NCBI RefSeq assembly: GCF_016801865.2
Contig: NC_068939.1
Coordinates: forward strand, 38,850,747 to 38,914,746
DNA from: Culex pipiens pallens
Taxonomy: Eukaryota > Arthropoda > Insecta > Diptera > Culicidae
DNA length: 64,000 nucleotides
Direction of reading: 5' to 3'
A program made the translations under genes and the position numbers. Positions within the stretch are counted from its first letter, which is position 1. Each line of letters begins with the position of its first letter. This document shows positions 45,584-58,552 of this stretch, in pieces. The notes under the pieces were generated by a model, which saw only the letters and a program-made list of their open reading frames with translations, searched no databases and was not told the origin of the DNA.

Positions 45584-46151
45584 GGGTGCCCAAAATTAAA
45601 ATCGGTCATCATTTTCCCATTGATACTCGAAGGTGAAGTTTGTATGGGAAAAATCAGAAAAATGTATGAAAAACGATGAGCTATTTCCATCCAAATATTC
45701 CCAAAAGTATTGATCCTTGCACTGTAACTTGGATTCGGCCCGCACTTTTCTCTCGCACTTTTGACAACAAAATGACCAAAAACTAGGCAACCAGCAGTTG
45801 TTTATTTACATTTCCAGTCGCAGTTTTCACCAAACTGGACAATCGCACTTTAAAATTGCGATTGACAGGTGAGCAACATCGGCTCGCTTTGATCATTTTT
45901 TGAGAAAATTAAAATTTCCCAAGCCAGTTTGACAAGTCGCAATAGTGCGATCGATAGCAATAATTTAGTGCGAAGTCCAAGTTAGTGAGAATTGCGCAAT
46001 AAGATACTCATTGTAAATTTAATGCTCTACAACTATGTACAACAAACCAAAGCTGTTAAACTCGATCCCACAAAAAAATAGCGATTTAAAAATATAAAAA
46101 AATAATATTTTTTTCGCTTGTTGAGCAGGAAGTCATTTTTTCTGGGCACCC
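45584..46151. mobile_element. 568-bp TA-flanked MITE (GGGTGCCCA ends)
   Basis: GGGTGCCCA at the left and TGGGCACCC at the right are each flanked by TA. Near the left end GAAGTTTGTATGGGAAAA also occurs at 57486, marking a relative there. Short internal inverted words (AATCGCACTTTAAAATTGCG) lie near 45840. Noncoding. Confidence 0.78.
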
Positions 46152-46559
46152 TACTGTGTATGCATATTTTTGTCAAAACTTAAACGTTGTAATTCGTTTC
46201 TAATCAACCAATTTTGTTGCTCAAGGTTTTGTTTCAAAAATGGACATATAGAATAAAAGTTTTTTTTGGTACTTCAAATTGTTATTTTTCGTTACAAATG
46301 GGCAGCGCTTTGAACGCTTTGAATAATTATTTATCATAAGATAATTTTTAAACGTCTGAAATCGCGATAAGCAAATAAAAAAATGTATTGTATTGTTACT
46401 TTATTGTTGAAAAAAGTTATACAAAATATCAACAAATTTTATGAACAACGTTATATATCATCATAGTTTTGCATTTTTAAGCTTTAATATTTATTCTGTA
46501 ACATTTTTCATCGAGCAATTTCCAAAGTTTTAATCATCTTATTCTACATTTTTCTACGT

Positions 46560-47592
46560 TAGGGGTGCTCAAAGTTTTTGAATAGCGGGCCAAATTTGAA
46601 GCTAACATGCGGGCCATATGTGGCCATATTTGTTTTTATTTGAAACAAATAAATTACGAAATCACAATTAATAAAACTGAAAAAAAGAATCCAGTTGTTT
46701 TTTTTGATTGCATGTATTTTTTCCAATTTTGTCATTCAAATATTTGAGAACAAAACATGACATTCTCAAAATAGTTTTTTTTTTTGAATAAATGAAAAAT
46801 GGAAATAGCCGCAAAATCATCATTTCCATGATGTTTTTTTTTTTGTAAAATCATGACACACCAGTGCATTTGATTTTCAATTGCAAGTTTTAAAAAAAAC
46901 CTAGTGTTGAAGGAAAAAATATGTTTTTTGTGGAACAGTACATTAAAATTTAACATAAATTCAAAATATTTTTCAACTGGTTCAATTTTGCTAAACATTA
47001 TTAGGAAATTGCATTTTAAATAGTTTTCAGTCGATTAAGCGACTAGTTCCATTGAAATTTTGCAGTTTTTTGAAAAATTTTAATTTTTGATCCCTATTTT
47101 GAAGGGGGCTCTATAAACTAAAAAGTATTTGCAACGGCCTAAAGTGCAACTAAATGATAAGTTGTTGCAAATGGAAATTTTAATAAATTTTTGTCTGCCT
47201 AAATCAAACGTTAATAAGTATTGAATACCTATGTTTTTGCTATTTTTAAAGTTTTCTACTTAAATCAAATTTTCAAGTTATCAGAAATGTTTGATGAAAA
47301 TTTTGAAGAAATTACAATTTTCATCATCAGAGGTGACATTGGGTCTGTAGGGTGAGATTGGGTCACAACAAAAATTTTGAAATTTGTATGACCCAATCTC
47401 ACCCTCACACCCAATGTCACCTCTGAGGACGATACCAAAAATATTAAGGTTCTCAAAAACTATAACTAAACCTTAAATTTTAAAAATTTAGAATCACTTT
47501 ACAGATCGGTCAAAGGGCCATTTTACATGGGCCACAAAAAAATCACCTCGCGGGCCACGTTTGGCCCGCGGGCCATACTTTGCTCACCCCTG
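46560..47592. mobile_element. hAT-type nonautonomous element, 8-bp TSD TTCTACGT
   Basis: A perfect TTCTACGT duplication (46552-46559 and 47593-47600) flanks ends TAGGGGTGCTCAAAG and CTTTGCTCACCCCTG (mirrored CAGGGGTGAGCAAAG). CAGGGGTG-type ends are typical of hAT elements. Subterminal GCGGGCCA words recur at both ends. A small hairpin is nested at 47327-47427. No transposase frame. Confidence 0.9.
47327..47427. repeat. Hairpin of GAGGTGACATTGGGT words nested in hAT element
   Basis: CAGAGGTGACATTGGGT and GGGTGAGATTGGGTCA on the left are mirrored by TGACCCAATCTCACCC and ACCCAATGTCACCTCTG on the right. The loop is about 25 bases. It is related to the structures at 23698 and 57852. Confidence 0.75.
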
Positions 47593-47929
47593 TTCTACGT
47601 ATTAAATATTTTTTTGATGCTCCGTAATATCACTTATTTATAAAAAATATACATTAGGAAGCTAGTATTTTTCAATGATTTTATTGACTCTTTGATCACA
47701 TATTTTCTGATTTTTTATTATCACGACTTATAATTTAAAAGGCTTTGAATAATATTGTTTACAAGCCGTGATTTAAAAAAAATTACCCGTCATCATGTTT
47801 TACACATCAAAAATCTGTCCTAGATATCATGGATTAAAAGTTGAGGATCAAAAACATATTTTCGGTTATTTTCATTCTTTACAAGGCCCTATTTCAGCAA
47901 CAAAATGTCGGATAAACAATGTCAAAAAA

Positions 47930-48434
47930 AAAACCTAATTTAGCAATTCTTTACGAAATTGACCGAATTCGACATTTTTTTTTGTATTTCCCGAATTGGT
48001 TCAAACTTTTCGGGCCTTCCTTATTACCAAAGAAATCTTTTTTGTGTCATTGGTTCACCCATTATAAGTATCCATACTTGTTTTTTTGAAAGATGCTATT
48101 TGGCAAAAAAGAAATTTTCGTAAAAATATTTTTTTTTGGTTTCAGATTTTAATGTAAAATCTAAATTGCGTTTGAAAAGTCCTTTAATTTTTTCAATAAA
48201 GTGCACCGTTTGCAAGGTATAGTCACTTAAAATTTAATTTTAACCAAAAATCATCGTTTGTAGATTTTTTTAAATGTCCGTGATTGTCCATTTCTGAAAA
48301 CATATTTTTAATGAAAAGTTTAGATCTTTCCAATAAAATTGCAGATTGGATGTCTGGTTGCTGAATAAAAAGCGAATTAAAGAAAAAGAAACAAGAAATT
48401 TTTTTTTTAAGTCTCATCTCAACATTCCCAAAAT
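47930..48434 (+). repeat. Dispersed repeat, copy 3 (decayed)
   Basis: It carries the AGCAATTCTTTACGAAATTG opening, GTCATTGGTTCACCCAT, the GTGCACCGTTTGCAAGGTAT block at 48201, and a GGTTGCTGAAT block near 48356. The order is the same as in 13370-14350. Noncoding. Confidence 0.6.
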
Positions 48435-48445
48435 GAAAAATTAAA

Positions 48446-48685
48446 AAACGAAGTTGACTTTATAGCTGTCGGCCACCATTGCTAGTACCAACCACTAGTG
48501 TCTTCCTTTTTATCTACAAGGACTTCGCCGCCCTGGGCTCCTAAGTATATGAAAGTATGGCACGGAGCGACGGCGCCGAATACCCATATTTACACAAAGA
48601 ATTTTAGAGCGCCCGCCGCGGGATTCGAACCAGCGACCTCTGGATTGTGAGTCCAGTGCGCGGTCCGATTGATCCACACGGGCGG
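48446..48685 (-). repeat. tRNA-derived SINE (family B), full length
   Basis: A 240-bp copy on the minus strand with a perfect GAAAAATTAAA duplication (48435-48445 and 48686-48696). Head and body closely match 32776-33019. Confidence 0.93.
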
Positions 48686-48995
48686 GAAAAATTAAACATT
48701 TGTGAAATTGATTTCCTCGAAAAAAATATTTTTTAAATTTTTGAATAAAGACTTAAATTTTTAATATTGTGTCGATTTCCGAAATTTTAGAGAATTTGTC
48801 TTAAAATTGCAACAAAAAATCCATTGAATACCTTTCTTTAAAATTTATAACGCAACATAATATCTGTGTCTATAATTCCAAACAACGTTATTTCAATAGT
48901 ATTCGATTCCGAATCTTTATGAAAACATAAAGGTGAGTATAGATGGCTTAGTGAAGTTTGCACTTCGAGTCATTGTTTAGCCTTACTTAGTTATA

Positions 48996-50230
48996 CAGCA
49001 ATTCCCCACGAAAACAGCATGGAAAAAAACAAAAGTCCTCGGATCGGGCTCAAAATTTTTCTGGGGGTTCCCTGGCCGAAATAATTAGACCCGTATTTTT
49101 TTGTTTGGCCATTAGGGTGACCTACGCCGTGTTAGGGTGGTCTGAAAAATGGCCATTTTCGTCGATTTTCGCAAAAACCACTTTTTTCGAAAAAATCATA
49201 ACTCCTCGCCATTTTAACCGATTTCAATTGTCTTATACGCAAATGAAAGGTGATAAGTTGGCCTTTCAAAGAAAAATAATAAGAATATTCAAAAATCTAG
49301 CCTAACATATGAAAAGGGCGTATGAAACTTTAAAATGTCGTTTTGACAGTGTCTGGACCAAAGAGCCTATGTCTGGAAATATTTTTATCGGATTCTCCGG
49401 ACATTTTTACATAACATACTAAAAAATGGAAGGAGTTCATAAACAGGATTCCGAGATATGATTTTTTGAAAATAAAATCCGTGTTTTTTGACGCGCCGCG
49501 CGCAAAAACCGGAGAATGACGAAATTGGCAAAAAATCAACTTTTTTCACTAAAACTGCGATAACTTTAAAATTTCAGCGATGACCTATAGATGTCTGGGT
49601 ACCAATTAAAAGACGCAACTTTTGGTACCCAGACATGTATAGGTCATCGCTGAAATTTTTAAGTTATCGCAGTTTTTGTGAAAAAAGTTGATTTTTTGCC
49701 AATTTCGTCATTCTCCGGTTTTTGCGCGCGGCGCGTCAGAAAACACGGATTTTATTTTCAAAAAATCATATCTCGGAATCCTGTTGATAAACTCCTCCCA
49801 TTTTTTAATATGTTTTGTAAAAATGTCCGGGGAATCCGATAAAATTATTTCCAGACATAGGCTCTTTGGTCCAGACACCGTCAAAACGGCATTTTAAAGT
49901 TTCATACGCCCTTTTCATATGTTAGGCTAGATTTTTGAAACTTCTTATTATTTTTCTTTGAAAGGCCAACTTATCACCTTTCATTTGCGTATAAGACAAT
50001 GGAAATCGGTTGAAATGGCGAGGAGTTATGATTTTTCGAAAAAAGTGGTTTTTGCGAAAATCGACGAAAATGGCCATTTTTCAGACCACCCTAACACGGC
50101 AAAGGTCACCCTAATTGCCAAACAAAAAAATACGGGTCTAATTATTTCGGCCAGGGAACTCCCACAAAAATTTTGAGCCCGATCCGAGCACTTTTGTTTT
50201 TTTCCATGCTGATTTCGTGGGGAATTGCTG
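48996..50230. mobile_element. 1235-bp near-perfect palindromic element
   Basis: It is flanked by TA on both sides; the ends are CAGCAATTCCCCACG and its mirror. The arms run about 610 bases each and meet at a 16-base loop (49606-49621) bounded by GGTACCAA/TTGGTACC. Because the arms match, the same short frames (for example 69 aa on minus near 49330-49539 and on plus near 49688-49897) appear twice. They differ at about eight residues and have no domain, so they are not called as genes. Structure fits a mariner-type foldback MITE. Confidence 0.92.
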
Positions 50231-50232
50231 TA

Positions 50233-51934
50233 TAAAGGCAAAAAATCTATTGAAAGGTTATGTAAAATTTAACTTGGTTTCACTTTCTTGGTTTCACTCA
50301 TTGGTTTAAAGAACTTTTTTCGTTATTCTGACACACTTTTCCTAGCCCGCCAATGCGAAATTTCCTCCGCCCTCAAAAGGTGCAGAAACATTAAAAAGGC
50401 ATGTTTTGGGGATTTTCCCGGCAACAATCTCAGCATGTCGAGACTGGAAGGTGAAGTGAGCAGAATGGGGAAAAAGGTAGGCCCACAAAACTCCCCCAAA
50501 ATCCCAGCCCTTACCTCAGCACCACCCCCGTCTTCCTTCCCCTAGGGTCCATTTACATGATGAGAATTAATTTTCCTCTTCCCATTCTATCCCTTTTTTT
50601 GGGTTGAGGTTGCGGTATTTGCGATTCCCTCGAACGCGTGGAAGGATTTTCCGTCCACTTTTCCAGGGAGGGGATCTACTTCGGGGCGGGAAATCGTGAC
50701 TACCGACCGGTGGAGGGCATTAGATTTGCTTCGGGTTGTTGAAAGGATCGCTTGGTCAAGAATTAGGCCCGCATTGTTGGCTTAGTTTTATTTTCTGGTT
50801 TTTCACCTGACCCAGCGACCTCGGCCAGATTTTCCGAGAAAGATTACGACCTGGTCGAATTAAAACACTCGCTAACGGATATTTTTTTGGGGGCGATGAA
50901 TGACGCATTTAATTAGAACTAATTGACAGATTCACCAGCTCGCTGGGCCGCGAGAAAAAAATCACGATATTAATTTAATTATAACGCATTTTTCCTCGCG
51001 GCAACGATATTGGTTTTCCTTACAATTTTTTCCCCATCACGTATATCGTAACTCAATTAGTGTGGCCATTTTAATTACTTCCTTTCATCGAAAATCACCA
51101 CCCAGTTGGTGAAAAAGCACACAACAAAAGAACCATATTTACAACAAATGAATTTCACCGGAGCAGGCACACCGTAAACCTGACCAAACCCCCGATGATA
51201 ATAGAGAGTGAGAGAGTGTGCTAATAAATTACGAAATAAAGTGAAAACCACAGCAACGGAACCACAGAAATTGACCAACTCTCCCCCACAAACCCCCACC
51301 GGTACACTGCTAGGTGGATGTGATAATGGTAGTGGATGGGAGAGTTTATAAAATATAAAATGACAAAAGCCACGAAATTTGACCGCACGTTGCGTCCCTT
51401 ACTGCTGCTATTGCTTTTGGGAAATTAATATTATCATCGGAAAAGCTGATGACGATGATAATGATGATGAGGTAGGTGGTGTTTTATTTATTTTTTTTTG
51501 CTTTTTTTTTACCACTAGAGATTCCCGTGCCCACCATATTGGTTAGCCACTTTTTTACAATGGTTCATTAATTGCTTGTAAAGTTTTTGGGAATTGAATT
51601 AACATCCTGAAAATTATTACTTATTTAAAGAGTTTAAGAGTTCCTTTAGCTGTGTGTCACACAATGCGTCACTCTTATCATAATCCATTCTGGAACAATT
51701 ATTGCTTTAAAACTATAAGGCACAACCAAAGGGAAGAAAAATAAAAAAAACTGATAAAATTACAAATTTCGACGCAAATAAAATCACCTTAATTTAATTA
51801 TTAAACAAACCCAATTTAACATTAAAAAAAAATCAGAAAATTGAAATCTGTTATCAGATTTTGAGGTGACCAGAATTAAAAACATTTTTTAGAATGTGAA
51901 TTAAATTAAAAAAAAATAAATCTCATGCTTCCTT
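50233..51934. other. Noncoding stretch, GC-richer first half
   Basis: 50340-51330 is GC-richer and single-copy in appearance, with no domain in any frame. A GATGATGA-type simple repeat lies near 51447-51472. Confidence 0.35.
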
Positions 51935-51935
51935 A

Positions 51936-52101
51936 CACGGAGAAAAAAGAGTTCCCAAAATCGTGAACAAGCGTTTATAAAAATAGGAACCACGAACAAA
52001 GTGTTCAAATCCCATTGTACGTTTTTGGAAACACACTTTGTTCGTGGTTCCCATTTTCATGAACGCATGTTCACGATTTTGGGAACTCTTTTTTCTCCGT
52101 G
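51936..52101. mobile_element. 166-bp hairpin MITE
   Basis: CACGGAGAAAAAAGAGTTCC at the left is mirrored at the right (TCTTTTTTCTCCGTG), with TA at 51934-51935 and 52102-52103. The arms continue through AAAATCGTGAAC and AACCACGAACAAAGTG with few mismatches. Confidence 0.92.
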
Positions 52102-52103
52102 TA

Positions 52104-53879
52104 CTCACTATTCCAAGAGCTAAACAAATGTAATATGAAAATATTTGAGCATATTTTCATAGTGTTTTTCAAAAAAAACTTAATTTTACACTGATGATAT
52201 CTTGGAAATTATTTGTATGTTTTTCAATGCCAATCAAGCCTAACATTTGAAAGGGCAATATCATGTGAAGACCTTGTTAAATTAAGGTTGATTGGAAGCA
52301 GTAAGAATGCTTGCTTTTCTAAATTGGAAGCTTGGAAATGCTCTATCTTAGCAATTATTTTTAGAGTTTTTTTAAATATACATTTTTTTTCCTTAGATTT
52401 TTGAATTTTTTTTGTATAGCTCTGACTTAAGGCTATTTCAAAAACACCAAAAAGCAAAAATTGAAAACTAGGTTTATAGCACTTTAAAAAAAATATTAAA
52501 AATATTATCGAAATTCAAAAATGCAAATTGAAGACAATTTTTTCAGCGGCTTGCTTCGGAATTTGACATAGTGGATACTTCTTCAAATATATGAATAAAA
52601 AAAACCATTTCCCTGAATCAACCCCTCAAAAGGATATAACTTTTTCTTTGAAAAAAAGATATTTGAATTATAACTTTAGACTGTATTTTAATTTGTAATC
52701 CTTGTTTTTTCAAAATATCATACTTCCTTTTTTTGTTAACATTTCTATGTGGACCAAAAGTTGTCTTTTTAGTTCCCCAAAAAATATAAGAATTACGATT
52801 TTTTTTGGGAATTTTAATTTTTGTGGATAAAATTCAAAAGGTTTTTTTAAGGCTGGTTTTTTTTTTTTAGAATTGGGTTTACAACGATTTTTGCACGTTG
52901 AATCATTTGTTTATGTTGAAATCAATCTTTTCTTGCCCTAAAATTTACTATTACGATTGAAATAAAAGTTATGATTAAGGCACTTATTCCATCTAAAAAC
53001 CATTTCCAAATCAAACCACAAAAATAAGCTACCCTCCGGTTTCGGCTCGATAAATCCAGTCACTGAGCTTTGCGATGACAGACTATCACGCCATGCACCA
53101 AGTCCCGAAAGTAGTGCACCCCCCAAAACGGGACCACAAAGTTAACCCGTTTAGTCCCGACCCCCGAATTCCTGAGTTCGGAGAACACACATGGGACCTC
53201 TCGGCCGGGTTCTAACGCCCGCTTGGTTGGCGGTGCCATCAGAGCGGAAAGACACGCCGGCGATAATTGGATTACATTTTATCTAGCTCGAGGCTTTGGG
53301 CCAGTTTCACGAAACTTTGCAGGGTGTCTGGAGGGAGAGAGGTAGTAGAGGCAGGGGGTCAATTGCACTCTATCGAAATGACCAGTTAAGTGATGCTCAA
53401 CTCTAGGAAAAGGTTGGCTTTTGGGAAGGCAGCAGCAGTGATAAAGAGTGAAACCGTTATTGGCAGGTCGTTTAGGGTTGCCCGGGCTATGGATACTGGC
53501 CAGGAATGGAAGGTTTTCAACGATACTTGTTAATCAAGATTTAGTGGCTGTTCTGGGGGCGAGATACTGTCCGCTGTGTATTAGCAGAATGTGAAATATG
53601 GTTGCACAGTTGGGGCACCGTCCAGAAAGACTTGATATTTGTGGTGAGCACCTATCGATTTATTTGGTAATTATTTAAAATAGATCGTAATGCTGCCATT
53701 TTTTTTCTTAAATTTAACTATAGAAATTATATTTCCAATTATCTTATGCAGTGTTTTTGTGTGTATGACTGTTCTTATAAAAATAAATTAATTGAAAATT
53801 TCAATCTTGATTTTAATTTTTTCTCAGCAAAATTTATCACCTAAACAAAAAATATTGCTTCTGTCAAAGCTTGTAAATG
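52104..53879. other. Noncoding stretch
   Basis: AT-rich to 52980, then a GC-richer single-copy block (53020-53640) without domains in any frame. No gene is called. Confidence 0.35.
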
Positions 53880-55640
53880 CGTGCTCATAACTGGAAGAAA
53901 ATTCAAGGTTTTGAGCAGCAATTGAAAATCTGTGTCTTGTGATGAGAATTTATGATCGATTTGGTATCTTGGGTAAAGTTGTAGATAGTGAAAATACAAA
54001 ATTTCACGGAGCGTAAAAAATGCAAAAATAGCCTATAGAACCGGAAGAGTTTGAATCCTTTTTTTAAATTTTGCATTTAAAATAAGATGGTAGTTAAATT
54101 GTTACTTCACAGAATTTTCTTAGCTAGCACATCATACACTATCAGTAGTTTTCAAAAATTGAGTTTTCTCGAAAAAAATAACAAAACAAACTCTTTGCTG
54201 CTCTGTACATTCAAGTTGTTTTGAACGAGCTCAATCGTGCTTAAGGTACAATAAATGCAGGAAAATGCATTTGTTTTCAGTTTATTACGCTGAAAATAGC
54301 TAAATATTTCAAAACATTTTAAAATACCACCCAAATGTCGAATTTACAGTATTTTTTTGAATTTGAGACAAAAAGAATCATCTGTGAAAAAAAAAAAACA
54401 AAATATGAATAAAGCTTTCGAATGAAATTCCAAAGTGCTACAGGTATTTCCAATCTGCTGTTGCAAATCAAAATTTGGAAAATGCTTAAGTGTCAAATTT
54501 ATATAAAATGTTAAAATACCAAAATAGAATGTTTAAAATCGATTGTACTCATTTTATTCAATGAAAATAAATATTTCTAGCATACGTATTTCTTTCACCA
54601 CCAGAAGGAATAACTTTTCAGGACATTTTGAAGTGGAAAGACAAAAACATAAAAAATTACCTTAGCCTAACTGCAAAAATACTTTTCTCGCTTTGTGATC
54701 ATTTGGTAATTTAAAAAAATAAAATATGTTTTTTATTAAAAAAATTTCTTCTTCAATTAGGTATTGATTTCCATTGAAATTTTGTTACAATTCAAGTCAG
54801 TTTAAGTCATGAGTTTAATTTACTTATAAGTGATTATAACGTATTCAAAAGATTTATTTTTGCATTGATTTCAGAAAATCCTTAAATTTCACCGGATTTG
54901 GCGGAAATTGTTGAATTTCACAATTTCACGCTATCCTCGAAATCGTGAAAATTAACTAACGCTAGTTATAACTTTTTAACGAAAATAGTATTTTTTGGAT
55001 GTATCGTAAATTAACCAAAAAAAATTTAGATGGAAAATTGAACCTAATATCGAAATGTACCTTTGCCAAATTTTGATAAATTGCACCGTTTTTGAGTTGT
55101 GGGTAAAGCTATTCAACAAGTTTAATTTATAAAAATAAAAGAAAATATAAAAAAGTTTCCAGCCTTGTCGATTTTTGAAATAAATGCATTTTTGGACAAT
55201 GTTGATCCGACCTTTGGTTGTTGCGGTATTGCATTGTAAACAATGAAAATTACAAAAAATGTTTTTTTTCTAAGTTCTGCCCAATTTACGCTCAAATTTT
55301 CAATGATAATATCTTGGAAACTATTGATCAGATTTTCAATGTTTAACAATATTTTCAGATTAAAAAAAAATACGTTTCAAAGGGCATGATTCATATTATC
55401 AGAATTGGATTAAGTTTGCCTTTTTTTTGTGATTGAATAATTCTTAAAAAATGGGCATTTTTTTAAGAGTGTAAAATTTGTGTTGTGAACAGTCCGAATA
55501 ATAACCTACAACATTTCCGAAGACACCTAATCGATCAGAAAATCTCTTTTCAGGATACAGATTTTCGAATGTATTCATAGCATTTTCCATAGTCAGTCTC
55601 CAAATTTGTATGGAGACTTGTATAAGTGTCATCAAATTTG
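53880..55640. repeat. Dispersed foldback repeat, copy 4, with inverted ends
   Basis: The GATCGATTTGGTATCTTGGG block at 53954 (plus) has an inverted counterpart AAGACACCTAATCGATCAG at 55520. The TTGCACCGTTTTTGAGTTGT block (55081) and a CCTTTGGTTGTTGCGGTATT block (55211) lie between. This shows that the family has inverted ends about 1.5 kb apart. A right-end fragment of the hAT-type family (CGTGAAAATTAACTAACGCTA, ending near 54964) is nested inside. Confidence 0.6.
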
Positions 55641-57639
55641 AACTTTTTTAGGCTGAACTGTTAAAAGATGTTTAAAAATAGAGAAAGCTTTTCGTTAGTA
55701 AAAAGTTTTCCAATTATATGTGGTTTTGGTTGATTGGTTTTTTAATGTTTTTATCAATCCAATTAATGCCTCTAATGTTGGCAATATTTAAATAATTCAA
55801 ATAAATTTCTCATCGATACCAAAACATTCAAAATTAATACTCAAAATTTGAGACCATTCCGCACTCCAGGCACGATTTCACACGAGCCGCCAGGATCAGC
55901 AGCACTACCAGTAGCACGACCAACAGGTGTACGAGCAACCAACAGCTGGTAAATGAATTATCACTTCCGACTGAAGCTCACCAGCAGGGTTGGCGGTAAA
56001 TGGGGGAGGGTGTGATATCGTGCAGCTCAGCAAAGTTCATTAAGAGTGCACACCACACGTGAAGGCTTGAAGTTTAGCGGGTGTTTAGTAGGCCATGACG
56101 GGACCAAGAATAGCCTTCCAACCACCGCAACAGCTTTGTGGCTGGAAATTATAATGTACACTGGTTTGAGGAAAAATATGGAATTATTGCAAAATGACTT
56201 AAAAATTTCTCACGAAAAACTAGCACTAAAATAAAAATGCTTCACACAATGCTCTATAATTCATAAAGTTCTACAAAAGTTCTAACAAATTAAATTATTT
56301 TGTTTAAACTAGTGCTTCCGTTCTAACCCACCCATGGGCACGGCCTACTTGGCCAATCAGGTAATGAATTGCGGAAGTGCACGTCCGCTCGGTGAGCATA
56401 AATCGTCCTTGTCTACTTGTAGCCTACTACTAGCCGACTATGCGCTGAACTCGAAACTACAATACGCCCGAACGTTCCGAACATGGTCCCGGAACCGCCA
56501 TTATTTCGGACGGAGAGCTTTGCGAGCCCGGAAGTGTGTGCTGTGTTTGATTTTCCTATTAAACGACCGGTTATTGTAGCTTGTGTACCCGGGGAGGTGT
56601 GTGTTTGTGTATGTTTAGCTGTGGTGGTTGTGGCGGTGGTCAGTGAAGTTGTTTTTCAATCTAATTATAATGCTTTCGGTCAATGATGGTAATTTGATGG
56701 GTGGCCAGGGCATCCTCTTGGTGTCGGAACTTGTTCAACGGTGTTGGGTTGGTATTTTAAAGAGCGGTGCTTGAATTTTGGTGTTTGACGAGTGTTTACT
56801 TACGGTGGTATTTGAGGAATTGGGATCTCACCTGGAAATTGAGAATGTAAAGGAATTCATTACTGATTTTCCTTTTTTTGCAAAAAAAGAAATACTGAAG
56901 AACTTTTTTTATTTATTTTTTTGGGTTTTTATTTATTTTATTCTTCGTTGTTTTCAAACGGGGTTGAAATTTTAATGTTTGAAACTGAGTCAGATGAGAA
57001 ATATTCGCTTTATCAATATGAGCACTTCTCTACGTTTTCGAAAATAAACTTTTCTATGTAGTTTTTAATTTGTCTTATGATTCCTTATGTCCAAAAGCCA
57101 ACATTGGTGTTTCAATACAGGTCTTCATACAAGGGTGCCCATTTAAAATCTTACTCTACAAGCTGCATATCGTTTCGTGAGCCATATATGACCATAAACT
57201 CTATGAGACTATGTGAACCATTTCTTACCATTTTTCTTTTGTTTCAAGACAACATTTTACGGTGGATCAACTATGGTACGAGCTGTCAAGCAAAATATTT
57301 TATATCAAGAGCAATGTAACTTTTTGAAAATTAAAATGTTATAATTTTAAACGCTTTGTAGTCGTAAAAGTGCTCATTGTACTGATAAAAATAAACTTTA
57401 TCGTTGCAAACAACAATATCACCAATTTGAGCTTTATATTTTAGGACCCAGTTGGTCAACATTTAGCCATTATTACTCAAGGTTGAAGTTTGTATGGGAA
57501 AATAGAAAAAAAAGTTATGTAGAAACTAATTTTTCTATGACTTTACCAGCACCGCCACATTAAAATATTCTCAAAACAGAGATTTTCATTGGGAATTTAA
57601 ATCAGTTAATTTGCTCTAAATTGGCACATGTGCTTTAAA
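55641..57639. other. Noncoding stretch with a GC-richer block
   Basis: 55850-56700 is GC-richer and contains short frames on the plus strand without domains. A GTTTGTATGGGAAAA word at 57488 relates to the MITE at 45584. No gene is called. Confidence 0.35.
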
Positions 57640-58340
57640 AAACCCAAAGAACAGTTTCTGATCTATTTGATATCTTCGGCAAAATTGTAGGACTTTTCCG
57701 AAAAACCGAGTTCACGGAAAAAATAACATTAACACTAAATTTGTATTCAAAAAATATTTTTGATAAGATGTAAACTGAATTTGCAATCGAGAAGTACTTA
57801 ATTGTAATTTTGTTTAAGTGCACCGTTTTCAAGTTCTAACTATTTGAGGAACCGTAATCAGGGGTGACATTTGGTCATACAAATATCAGAATTTTCGTAT
57901 GACCCAATCTCACCCCCCAGACTGAATATCACCCCTGATAACGTAAATAAAAAAAGTTGTTTTTTACAAATTTTAGAAGCAAGTTTCCATGGTTTTCAAT
58001 CTCTAAAAAATAATAATAACTCAATTTTTGATATTGCCGATCACACCTTTGGTAACTGAGTTATTATAGCCTTACAACGAATATTTTTTTTGGAAAAAAT
58101 GGTATTTCGCAGTGTTACCCAATTAGTCATCATTTTTCAATCGATGGTATTTTGGAAATTTTTGATCCGTGTTTCAATATAAAAAGAAGAAACCATTTTT
58201 ACATTCTTTGCCAACTAACACAAAATCGTTTTTTTTTTAAAACATTGCCCCAAGGGGTAGATTTTGTCATTGATCAAGATTCTGATGTTCCTTTTTGTAT
58301 AGCAGCTTTAAAAGAAAATAAAAAAATGGTCTGAATAAGT
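57640..58340 (+). repeat. Dispersed repeat, copy 5, with nested hairpin
   Basis: GATCTATTTGATATCTTCGG at 57660, AAGTGCACCGTTTTCAAGTT at about 57816, and a CACCTTTGGTAACTGAGTTA block near 58044 keep the order seen at 13370. A small hairpin element at 57852-57943 interrupts it. Confidence 0.65.
57852..57943. mobile_element. Small hairpin element (CCGTAATCAGGGGTGAC ends)
   Basis: The left CCGTAATCAGGGGTGACATT is mirrored by AATATCACCCCTGATAACG. The inner words GTCATACAAAT and GTATGACC also pair. The end pattern resembles the 929-bp MITE and the relic at 23698. Confidence 0.7.
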
Positions 58341-58552
58341 CATCTCTTTTCAATCCTTTATCAAATCTAGAAAACTTGATTTTCATTATCAAAAAAAAAA
58401 AAAAACATATCATATTTATTCAAAACTACGACAAACATTTGAAACTTTTATTTCGCCTTTTTTAAATGTGGGTCGTGATTTTGATTTATGATGATTTATT
58501 CTAATCTAATGTAATCTAATATAATCTAAATTTAAGCCAACTTTCAGAATTA

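Noticed and set aside
49330..49897. Paired 69-aa frames that look conserved between two places
   Set aside because: They are the two arms of one palindrome; similarity reflects the inverted repeat, and the differences are mostly amino-acid changing.
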